A stretch of 14,051 nucleotides of DNA, from the NCBI GenBank assembly GCA_022844585.1, contig JALHLM010000096.1, positions 1 to 14,051 of the forward strand. The letters are read 5' to 3'. Under the pieces are notes generated by a model, which was not told where the DNA came from, made no database searches, and was given only the letters and a program-made list of their open reading frames with translations. Of the stretch, positions 1-6,005 are shown in pieces. The first letter of the stretch is position 1; the number at the start of each line of letters is the position of its first letter. This stretch comes from Pirellulales bacterium (GTDB lineage: Bacteria; Planctomycetota; Planctomycetia; Pirellulales; JALHLM01). The position numbers and the translations under genes are program-made.

Positions 1-517
1 TCGCGACGTTGGCGACGCGCTCGCTTTTTTCCATATCACTGAAATACGTGGCGCCGAACTTGACGCGGCCCGAAGCGATCTCTTCGAACCAGGGTTCCCC
101 TTTTACGCTTTGCCCAATGAGCGCTGCGCTATCGACCGGGTCGCCGTTATAGGCTTCGGTGTTGGCGACGAGGATTTTGCCGTCGCGATCAACGATCAAC
201 ATCAGGTCATAGATGCCGTACAGCCGCGTGTAGTGGTTCGCCGCGCCGCGCAGCGCTTCCACTTCGCCGAGCGCCTTGGGGTTCGCGGCGAAGGCCTGCA
301 CGTCGCCGTAGCGTTCGAACAAATTGCGATCGACTTTGTCGATCGTCTCTTCCGCGAGCGTTTGCAGTCGCAAGCCGGACTCGGCGATTTGGCCGTCGCG
401 GCAACTGCGATATGCCAGTACGCCCACGATGACGGCTGGCGCAAGACCGATCAGAAACAAACTGACGAGCATCTTCGACTTGATGCTCATGCGCCGCAGG
501 CGCGCAATGATCGACAT
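1..517 (-). CDS. Membrane sensor protein, N-terminal part (Cache-type; likely chemoreceptor or sensor kinase), cut by window edge
   Basis: I translated this frame by hand. It starts with ATG at 515-517 and stays open for 172 codons to base 1, so the C-terminus lies outside the window. The start is supported by GGAG (complement of 524-527) 6 nt upstream. A second in-frame ATG is at codon 10. The protein has a basic N-terminus, a hydrophobic membrane segment at about residues 16-36 (MLVSLFLIGLAPAVIVGVLA), then a soluble part. Stretches such as YGIYDLMLIVDRDGKILVAN and, later, GEPWFEEIASG look like the extracytoplasmic double-Cache ligand-binding fold. In that family the domain sits between two membrane helices ahead of HAMP and a signalling domain. 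The output domain is not visible, so methyl-accepting chemotaxis protein, histidine kinase or diguanylate cyclase are all possible. I favour a chemoreceptor from the overall look, which is inference. Confidence 0.75.
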   Translation of the reverse strand, partial: MSIIARLRRMSIKSKMLVSLFLIGLAPAVIVGVLAYRSCRDGQIAESGLRLQTLAEETIDKVDRNLFERYGDVQAFAANPKALGEVEALRGAANHYTRLYGIYDLMLIVDRDGKILVANTEAYNGDPVDSAALIGQSVKGEPWFEEIASGRVKFGATYFSDMEKSERVANVA

Positions 518-813
518 GACTAACTCCGATTGAGGCGAAAGTAAGTGCCGCGGGGACAGATACGTTTCTTTTTTCCCGGCCTACTGGAGGACGGTCACCC
601 CCCAGAGGTCCCGGAGGATGTGGAACGGTATGTCCAGTCCGACGTTTGTCAATTTCGCCGAAGAGCGGCAAGGCAGAATTGCGCGTTAGCGCAGCGCGCC
701 GGTAACAGTGGCGCGAATGATGGGTCAGTTGATCCCTCAAAGGGGGTGCGGATTTGGATTCCGCAGTCAACAAGTAGACAATTAGTTCGCGCCAGGCCGA
801 ATGGCCGGGAGAA
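518..813. other. Gene-free stretch between sensor and rhodanese genes
   Basis: About 296 bases with no believable coding frame. It holds the candidate sensor promoter (625-652) and a small perfect stem at 747-752/760-765 (TGCGGA with TCCGCA). A GC block followed by a T-run lies at 548-577 (CCGCGGGGACAGATACG, then TTTCTTTTTTCCCGG). At its right end are most of the hairpin that closes the rhodanese gene (781-818). I see no tRNA or riboswitch. Confidence 0.5.
625..652 (-). promoter_or_regulatory. Candidate sigma70-type promoter for the sensor gene
   Basis: On the minus strand there is a perfect TTGACA (complement of 647-652), then 16 nt, then TACCGT (complement of 625-630), a weak -10 matching 3 of 6 consensus bases. 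It would give a leader of about 100 nt before the start at 517. The -35 is convincing and the -10 is not. Confidence 0.3.
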
Positions 814-818
814 CTAAT
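781..818 (-). terminator. Hairpin at the end of the rhodanese gene
   Basis: ATTAGTTC (781-788) pairs perfectly with GAACTAAT (811-818). An inner GGCC (795-798) pairs with GGCC (803-806) around a 4-nt loop. The right arm includes the rhodanese stop codon (814-816), so the stem spans the end of translation. Downstream on the minus strand there is no real T-run (TGTCTACTTG), so it may be a weak terminator or a 3'-end stabiliser. Confidence 0.5.
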
Positions 819-1158
819 AGCGCGGCACAGTGGGATCAATCTCTTGGGACCATTGATCGATGCCGCCCGCCATGCTCTGAGCTCGATCGAAGCCCTGAGT
901 TCGTAGCCAGCGCGCGACGCGCAGACTGCGTCCGCCGTGGTGACAATGAACGACAATGCGGTCATGCTGGCGTTCGCTCAGTTCGCCAATCCGCTCCGCC
1001 AGCTCGGACATGGGCAGCAGCGTCGCGCCATCGATGTGGGCGGTGGCATACTCGTCCGGCTCTCGGCAATCGAGTAGTAGAAAGGGCTCGCCGGCGCCTC
1101 GGAGAGCATCTACCGTCCGGATCTCAACTTCCAACGGCACGGACGACTCTTGTGGCAT
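814..1158 (-). CDS. Single-domain rhodanese-like sulfurtransferase
   Basis: 114 residues, the usual length of a stand-alone rhodanese domain and without a signal peptide, so probably cytoplasmic. The N-terminal strand with LLLDCREPDEY (residues 27-37) followed by AHIDGA (40-45) is the rhodanese CH2A-type motif. The active loop CHHGGRS (72-78) carries the predicted persulfide cysteine Cys72. The C-terminal signature is MAGGIDQW. Family members move sulfane sulfur from thiosulfate or a cysteine persulfide donor to cyanide or to protein and small-thiol acceptors; the physiological partner here is unknown. The ATG at 1156-1158 has AAGGAG (complement of 1169-1174) 10 nt upstream. Only 33 nt separate the start from the T-run of the upstream terminator, so there is little room for a separate promoter. 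Expression may depend on read-through from the DUF1559 gene. Confidence 0.9.
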   Translation of the reverse strand: MPQESSVPLEVEIRTVDALRGAGEPFLLLDCREPDEYATAHIDGATLLPMSELAERIGELSERQHDRIVVHCHHGGRSLRVARWLRTQGFDRAQSMAGGIDQWSQEIDPTVPRY

Positions 1159-1191
1159 TGCTCGTCAACTCCTTGGCAAATGCGTACCGAC

Positions 1192-1230
1192 AAAAAAAGC
1201 CGCCCCGGCGAATCGAATCGTCGGAGCGGC
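1192..1230 (-). terminator. Strong intrinsic terminator of the DUF1559 gene
   Basis: Read on the minus strand, GCCGCTCCG (complement of 1222-1230) pairs with CGGGGCGGC (complement of 1199-1207) in a 9-bp GC-rich stem with one G-U pair. It is followed directly by seven T (complement of 1192-1198). It begins 30 nt after the DUF1559 stop codon. This is the cleanest rho-independent terminator in the window. Confidence 0.85.
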
Positions 1231-1260
1231 GCGAGTTGCTGACTCTCAAATCAGGTCTGA

Positions 1261-2415
1261 CTACTGCTCGGCACCAGCCGGCTCGTTACCGGCGCGGGTG
1301 TAGTATGCGTAGTAAACCTGAACGTCGACGTTGTCCGCGATTGAGCTGGCACGACCATCACCCCAAAGGTGATTGACGGCGCCGCTGTGCTCGCTGCTCG
1401 GACCCCAAACGCAAACATTGATGTAGCCGGTCGCTTGCGTAGGGACGTACGAATCTCCCGTCGAGTCGGCCGATTCCAGCACGCCACCCTTGTTAAGGGC
1501 GACCTTGGCCGGATTGCTGCCGGTCGTCTGCGGGTATCGCACGTTGGGATACTTCAAATTGGCGCCAACAATGATCGTCGGCGTCGGCACGGGCAACAAC
1601 GCCACGACGGCGGCGACGTTTCCGTCCATCCAGGCATTACAATTGGTCTCACGGCTTTCCACCAACAGCGCCGTATTCGAAGCACCGTCGAGGACGTCCG
1701 CGATCCGACGCGACTTGACCGGGCTAATCATGGCGTCCGTGTTGGGAGATTGCCAGGTGTTGAAAGTTTCCACGTCGTTGTTGATCAAACCGCGCTTCTG
1801 TTGCGCGTCCAACCACGTCGAGGCGCCCGCCGCGAAATAGGTGGTGATCGCCGGCTCGGTGAAGTCGGTCGCCGTGTACGCTTGCTTCATCGTTTGCTTC
1901 GGCGTCGACGGAGGCGCCGTCGAAATCGGATCGCCGGAGTACGTCGGGCAAATCACCGGCGGCAACGCGGTCTTGCAGACCAGGTTGTTCCTGTTCGCAG
2001 TGATCGGCTCCGCCGTGGAGAGGAACGGCGCACTCTTGAAGTTGATGCGCTTGTGCAACGCCACTTGCTCAAAGTAGGGCAGCGACAGCGAAATCCAGCT
2101 GTGGCCGGCGCTCGGGTATGGCACAGCGAACGGAGCCGCCGGATTCGTCATCGGCGGGAAGATTGCACCCGGCCCCGGCGATGCCGTGGTACCGATCGGA
2201 CCCGTCGACGACGGCGGGAAGATCTTGAACGTGCTCTCGTAGTTGATCACCGCCAAGCCGAGCTGCTTGAGGTTGTTGATGCACTGAGCCTTGCGGGCAG
2301 CCTCGCGGGCCACCTGCAACGCCGGGAGCAACAACGCAATAAGAATACCGATGATGGCGATCACCACCAGCAGCTCGACGAGGGTGAAACCTCGTCTCCT
2401 TGCCACGTTGGACAT
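1261..2415 (-). CDS. DUF1559 pseudopilin-like protein with HX9DG C-terminus
   Basis: 384 residues. The N-terminus has a basic head (MSNVARRRG), then FTLVELLVVIAIIGILIALL, a type IV prepilin/pseudopilin methylation segment. Predicted prepilin-peptidase cleavage is between Gly9 and Phe10, with the conserved Glu at mature position 5 (Glu14). It continues with LPALQVAREAAR and NNLKQLGLA, typical of DUF1559. A middle DGASNTALLVE and the C-terminal H343-x9-D353-G354 complete the planctomycete signature. Such proteins should be membrane-anchored with an exported C-terminal domain; their role (pseudopilus, surface structure) is not known. I chose the ATG at 2413-2415 because AGAGGAGGT lies just upstream. 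An in-frame ATG at 2434-2436 would put that site inside the coding region. The gene has its own promoter (2523-2552) and terminator, so it appears to be a stand-alone unit with occasional read-through into rhodanese. Confidence 0.92.
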   Translation of the reverse strand: MSNVARRRGFTLVELLVVIAIIGILIALLLPALQVAREAARKAQCINNLKQLGLAVINYESTFKIFPPSSTGPIGTTASPGPGAIFPPMTNPAAPFAVPYPSAGHSWISLSLPYFEQVALHKRINFKSAPFLSTAEPITANRNNLVCKTALPPVICPTYSGDPISTAPPSTPKQTMKQAYTATDFTEPAITTYFAAGASTWLDAQQKRGLINNDVETFNTWQSPNTDAMISPVKSRRIADVLDGASNTALLVESRETNCNAWMDGNVAAVVALLPVPTPTIIVGANLKYPNVRYPQTTGSNPAKVALNKGGVLESADSTGDSYVPTQATGYINVCVWGPSSEHSGAVNHLWGDGRASSIADNVDVQVYYAYYTRAGNEPAGAEQ

Positions 2416-2420
2416 GAAAC

Positions 2421-2429
2421 ACCTCCTCT
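2421..2429 (-). promoter_or_regulatory. Strong ribosome binding site deciding the DUF1559 start
   Basis: Minus strand AGAGGAGGT, with AGGAGG (complement of 2422-2427) 6 nt before the ATG at 2415. It rules out the upstream ATG at 2436, whose reading frame would run through this site. Confidence 0.85.
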
Positions 2430-2458
2430 GGAACAAAAAGAACGAATGAGAAACGCCT

Positions 2459-2508
2459 CCCCGTCGAACGACGAGGTTATCGACTGGCGCCGCCGAGGCA
2501 GGCGGCGC
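2459..2508 (-). promoter_or_regulatory. Two tandem hairpins in the DUF1559 leader
   Basis: GCGCCGCC (2487-2494) and GGCGGCGC (2501-2508) form a perfect 8-bp stem with a 6-nt loop. CCCCGTCG (2459-2466) and CGACGAGG (2469-2476) form a second stem with one mismatch and a tight loop. Both would lie in the roughly 100-nt untranslated leader between the predicted transcription start and the ribosome binding site. Neither is followed by a T-run, so they are more likely to affect mRNA stability or translation than termination. No known riboswitch class is recognised. Confidence 0.5.
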
Positions 2509-2522
2509 AGATCAACCCAATA

Positions 2523-2552
2523 AGTGTAGTGAATCGGCGATCCAACTGTCAA
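2523..2552 (-). promoter_or_regulatory. Sigma70-type promoter of the DUF1559 gene
   Basis: On the minus strand a perfect TTGACA (complement of 2547-2552) is followed after 18 nt by TACACT (complement of 2523-2528), which matches 4 of 6 bases of TATAAT. The start of transcription would be near 2515, giving a leader of about 100 nt. It is the best promoter match I see in the window and lies correctly in the divergent intergenic region. Confidence 0.65.
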
Positions 2553-2635
2553 ATAGTATTTGATGATTATCGGCGTTTACCCGCCGAGACCCAACGAATT
2601 GGGGGCCAGACCGGGATCTTTCGTACAACTGGTCG

Positions 2636-2669
2636 CGCGGGGACGACCGGTGGCTTACCGCGGGGACGA
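2636..2669. repeat. 11-bp direct repeat pair upstream of addB
   Basis: CGCGGGGACGA occurs at 2636-2646 and again at 2659-2669, 23 bp apart start to start. The first copy also sits in a small stem (GGTCG 2631-2635 with CGACC 2644-2648). The position, 58-91 nt before the addB start, would suit an operator, but nothing else supports that. Confidence 0.4.
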
Positions 2670-2726
2670 ATCCCACTACGATGATTGCTGACTGCGCCCA
2701 ACGACGGCTCACAGGGACGTGACGGG

Positions 2727-5700
2727 ATGCCAACAACCGCGACGCTCATCACCGGACCGGCTGCCAGCGGAAAAACCACCCGGGCACTGGTTGAATATGC
2801 GGCCGGTTTGTCCGCCGTCCGCCCTGGCGGGGCGCTCTGGATCGCCCCGTCCGGTCGCGCCGCGGCGTTGATTCGCGGGCAACTCCTGAAAGGAGCTCCC
2901 CGTGCGGCCGTGCTAGGCCCCGGCGTCCATACATTCGCCAGTCTGGCGGCTGCGGTCGTCCAAGCCTCGCGGCAGCCGGTACGGCGCATCGGGCCGCTCG
3001 AAAAGCGCGTGCTGGTGGGCCGCTTGATCGATGACGCTCGGCGGTCCGGGCGCCTCCTTCATTTTCGCGCCGTGGCGGACACGCGGGGGTTCATCGACCT
3101 GATTTTGCAGTTCATCGCCGAGTGGAAGCGGCTGGAGATCTGGCCGGACGACTTCCGCGCCGCGGCCGAAAGCCGTGGCCGGACCGTTAAGGACGCCGAG
3201 TTGGCCATGCTCTACGAGGCCTACCAGGCAACGCTGACACAGCGGCAATGGTTCGACGCCGAAGGTTTGATCTGGGTGGCCCGTGCCTTGTTGCGGGACG
3301 GCCAACAGGCACCTTTTCCGGAATTGGGAATACTGGTCGCTGACGGCTTCTCGGACTTCACCCGCACGGAGCACGAGATTCTGGAATTGCTCGCCCAGCG
3401 TTCTGAGCGGACGCTGATCACGTTGCCGGACGAAGCGAGTGACGAACGGAGCGACTTGTTCGCCAAGGCGAGACGGACCGCGGCGCAGATCGAGCGTCGT
3501 CATCCCGGTTGCCGAGTTGAGCAACTACCGCCGAGGGCTTCCGACGCCTGGCCGGCAATGGAGCACTTGGAACGGCGCATCTTCGGCCACCCGCGTCAAA
3601 CGGTTCAGGCTGCGGATACCAGGCGGATTGAAATCCTCGCGGCCGGTCGTGAATTGGGCGAGTTGGAACTGATTGCGAAGCGAGTCAAGTCGTTGCTGAT
3701 CGAGGGCGATCCTGACAACGGCCGAGCGGTGACCCCCGGTGACGTCGCGGTCGTGTATCGCTCGCTCGATGCGGTCGCGCCTTTGGTTCGGGAAGCGTTC
3801 GAACGATACGGGATTCCTTACTATCTGGAGCAAGCCGAATCGGTTTCCGCCACGTCGCTGGTCAGCGCGCTGCTGCAACTATTGCGAATGCACGCGGAAG
3901 ATTGGCCGCATCGCACGCTGTTAGGCGTGTTGAATCAATCGTACTTTCGCCCCACGTTTCCGGACTGGATCGCGCGTACCGCGGTGGCCGTGGAGTTAGC
4001 GGTGCGTGAATCGCAGTTGCCGCGCGGACGCGAGGCGTTGTTGAATCGCTGCGAACGCGCGATGCTGCTTGCGCCGGCGGAGCTGCGCGACAGCGTCGCC
4101 GCGTCGCACCGGATTTTGACAGCGCTTAGTGAGGCGCTTCAGCAGTTACCGGAACGTGCTTCGGCGCCGGATTGGCTCGCGCAACTGGAATGTGTCTCGC
4201 GCACGCTGGGTTACTTGGACGCCATCTCCGTTGCGGACGCATCTGCGTGGCGTCAGTTGCAGGAAGCTGCAGCGCTGTTGGCGCAGATGTCCGATGAACT
4301 TGGCGATGATTCCAGGCTGGATGCCGCCGAGTTCGTGCGTTGGTTGGGCGACGTCGCCGCCGCGACGCCGGCGATGCAGCCAACGGATGACGTGGGCCGC
4401 GTTCGCATTCTGGCCGCAGCCAGCGTCCGGGCGCTGGAGATTCCGTATCTATTCGTCGCCGGACTCTCGGAGAAGGCGTTCCCGGCCGCGGCGGGCGAAG
4501 GGCGCGTCTACGGAGAAGCGGAATGCCGGCAACTGTGCGATGCCGGCCTGCCGCTCGTCCTTCGTGCCGAGCGTGCGGAAGAGGAGATGCTGCTCTTTTA
4601 CGAGACGTTCACTCGTGCGCGTCGACGCTTGTATTTGTCCTATCCAGCCATCGACGCCCGAGCACAACCGTTGTCGCCGAGTCCCTATCTAACGGAAGTA
4701 GAACGCGCGATGGGAAGCGCGGAGATTCAACGGCATGTGACCGGGAATCTGAGCCCGATGCCGGCACGTGGCGAAGTTTGGAACGAACGCGACTGGCGCG
4801 TCGGCGCCGTCGCGGCCGCGGCGTCGGGCGAATTCGGTTCCCTGGAGGCGCTGGCGCGGCAGCCGGCGCTGGCGCCGATGAGCAGTAACCTGCTGGGCGG
4901 ACTGAACGTCGTGCAGGCTCGGTCGACGCGCGAAGTGTTCGGTGCGTTCGAAGGGATGCTCGAAAGCGGCGCCGTGCAACGGGATTGCGCAGCGCGATTC
5001 GGGCCGAAGCGCGTCTGGAGCGCGACCGAGCTGGAGCAATATGGCGAATGCCCGTTTCGGTTCTTTATGCAGCGCGTGCTCAACCTGGCGCCCTTGCCGG
5101 AGCCGGAGTTGAAGGCGGACTACCTGACCCGCGGCGCGCGGATGCATTCCGTCTTGGCGGCGTTGCATCGCCACGTGAACGTCATGCACGCGCCGGGCGC
5201 TCATCCACAGGTCTTGGATGTCGACAGCTACGCAGAGTTGATTGATCGATTGCTGCTGGATTCGATCGCGGCTGAAGCGCCGGATGATGCTTCGCTCGCG
5301 GGCGCGCTCGACGACCTGCAGCGCCGCGAATTGCGGGAATGGTTGGTCGGCTATCGGGAGCAACACCAGCACTACGCAGGCGTGTCGGGGCTCACGACGT
5401 CGATGCAGCCGTTGCACTTCGAGGCGGCGTTCGGCATGCGACGGGAGCGCCGCGAAGACGAGCCGGCCCGAGACGACATCTCTGTCGACGAATGTTTAGA
5501 ACTGCGCCGCGGCGAGGATTCGATTCGCATCGCGGGACGCGTCGACCGCGTCGACGTGGCCGATGTCAACGGCCAACTGGTGTTCAATGTGCTCGATTAC
5601 AAGACGGGCAAGCATCCCAAGAAGAACGCCGTCGAGTCGGCCGCGGCGTTGCAATTGCCGCTTTACGCGCTCGCGGTCGAGCGGCTGCTGCTCGCGCCGC

Positions 5701-6005
5701 ACGGCGCGGTTCCTTGGCAAATCGGCTATTGGTCGGTCGCCGACAAGGGGTACTCTGGCCACTTGCAATTGGGCACGCAAGCGGGAGCGGGCATCGGCAC
5801 GACCGACGTTTGGCGTCAGCTTATTGAAACGATCGAAAACCAGGTGTTCGCGCTGGTGCGCGGCTTGCGCCACGCGGAGTTTCCGATGCACAACACCGAC
5901 AAGCATTGCACCTCACGGTGCGAATTCCACACGACGTGCCGGGTCAATCAAGTTCGCGCGCTGGAGAAAACATGGCAGCCGCCGGCGGAAACACCCTCGG
6001 CCTGA
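2727..6005 (+). CDS. addB: AddB-type helicase-nuclease subunit (PD-(D/E)XK nuclease with 4Fe-4S cysteines)
   Basis: 1092 residues, in the family's size range. With AddA it resects double-strand DNA ends so that RecA can load; in characterised AddAB the AddB subunit recognises Chi and cuts one strand. The N-terminus has a Walker A loop, GPAASGKTT (Lys16). At the Walker B position there is VADGFSDF (Asp206), the degenerate form usual for AddB. A motif-V-like segment (about residues 557-590, ending GLSEKAFP) and a motif-VI-like one (FTRARRRLYLSYP, about 628-640) follow. The nuclease domain shows GRVDRVD (Asp940/Asp943), LDYKTG (Asp957, Lys959) and QLPLYA (976-981). Cys775 (YGECPFRFF) plus Cys1061, Cys1065 and Cys1071 fit the iron-sulfur staple around the nuclease. 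I prefer ATG 2727, since an upstream TTG at 2685 has poorer support. A modest AGGGA lies at 2713-2717. It overlaps addA by 34 nt. Confidence 0.88.
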   Translation: MPTTATLITGPAASGKTTRALVEYAAGLSAVRPGGALWIAPSGRAAALIRGQLLKGAPRAAVLGPGVHTFASLAAAVVQASRQPVRRIGPLEKRVLVGRLIDDARRSGRLLHFRAVADTRGFIDLILQFIAEWKRLEIWPDDFRAAAESRGRTVKDAELAMLYEAYQATLTQRQWFDAEGLIWVARALLRDGQQAPFPELGILVADGFSDFTRTEHEILELLAQRSERTLITLPDEASDERSDLFAKARRTAAQIERRHPGCRVEQLPPRASDAWPAMEHLERRIFGHPRQTVQAADTRRIEILAAGRELGELELIAKRVKSLLIEGDPDNGRAVTPGDVAVVYRSLDAVAPLVREAFERYGIPYYLEQAESVSATSLVSALLQLLRMHAEDWPHRTLLGVLNQSYFRPTFPDWIARTAVAVELAVRESQLPRGREALLNRCERAMLLAPAELRDSVAASHRILTALSEALQQLPERASAPDWLAQLECVSRTLGYLDAISVADASAWRQLQEAAALLAQMSDELGDDSRLDAAEFVRWLGDVAAATPAMQPTDDVGRVRILAAASVRALEIPYLFVAGLSEKAFPAAAGEGRVYGEAECRQLCDAGLPLVLRAERAEEEMLLFYETFTRARRRLYLSYPAIDARAQPLSPSPYLTEVERAMGSAEIQRHVTGNLSPMPARGEVWNERDWRVGAVAAAASGEFGSLEALARQPALAPMSSNLLGGLNVVQARSTREVFGAFEGMLESGAVQRDCAARFGPKRVWSATELEQYGECPFRFFMQRVLNLAPLPEPELKADYLTRGARMHSVLAALHRHVNVMHAPGAHPQVLDVDSYAELIDRLLLDSIAAEAPDDASLAGALDDLQRRELREWLVGYREQHQHYAGVSGLTTSMQPLHFEAAFGMRRERREDEPARDDISVDECLELRRGEDSIRIAGRVDRVDVADVNGQLVFNVLDYKTGKHPKKNAVESAAALQLPLYALAVERLLLAPHGAVPWQIGYWSVADKGYSGHLQLGTQAGAGIGTTDVWRQLIETIENQVFALVRGLRHAEFPMHNTDKHCTSRCEFHTTCRVNQVRALEKTWQPPAETPSA

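Noticed and set aside
207..965. Minus-strand open frame spanning the sensor gene, the gap and part of rhodanese
   Set aside because: It overlaps two well-supported genes in another frame and its translation has no protein-like features.
1369..2523. Long open frame on the plus strand (about 384 codons) opposite the DUF1559 gene
   Set aside because: Arginine-rich, low-complexity translation with no recognisable domain. It is a mirror of the GC-rich codon pattern of the minus-strand gene, which has clear motifs, a promoter and a terminator.
2655..2682. Possible addB promoter TTACCG-16-TACGAT
   Set aside because: Only 3 of 6 and 4 of 6 matches and short spacing, no better than chance in this region. 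The real addB promoter is not identified.
2685..2726. Upstream TTG start extending AddB by 14 residues
   Set aside because: No ribosome binding site in place, and the extension precedes the usual short N-terminus before the Walker A loop. ATG at 2727 is preferred.
4689..5417. Minus-strand open frame of about 242 codons inside addB
   Set aside because: Antisense shadow of addB; Arg/His/Gln-rich with no motif.
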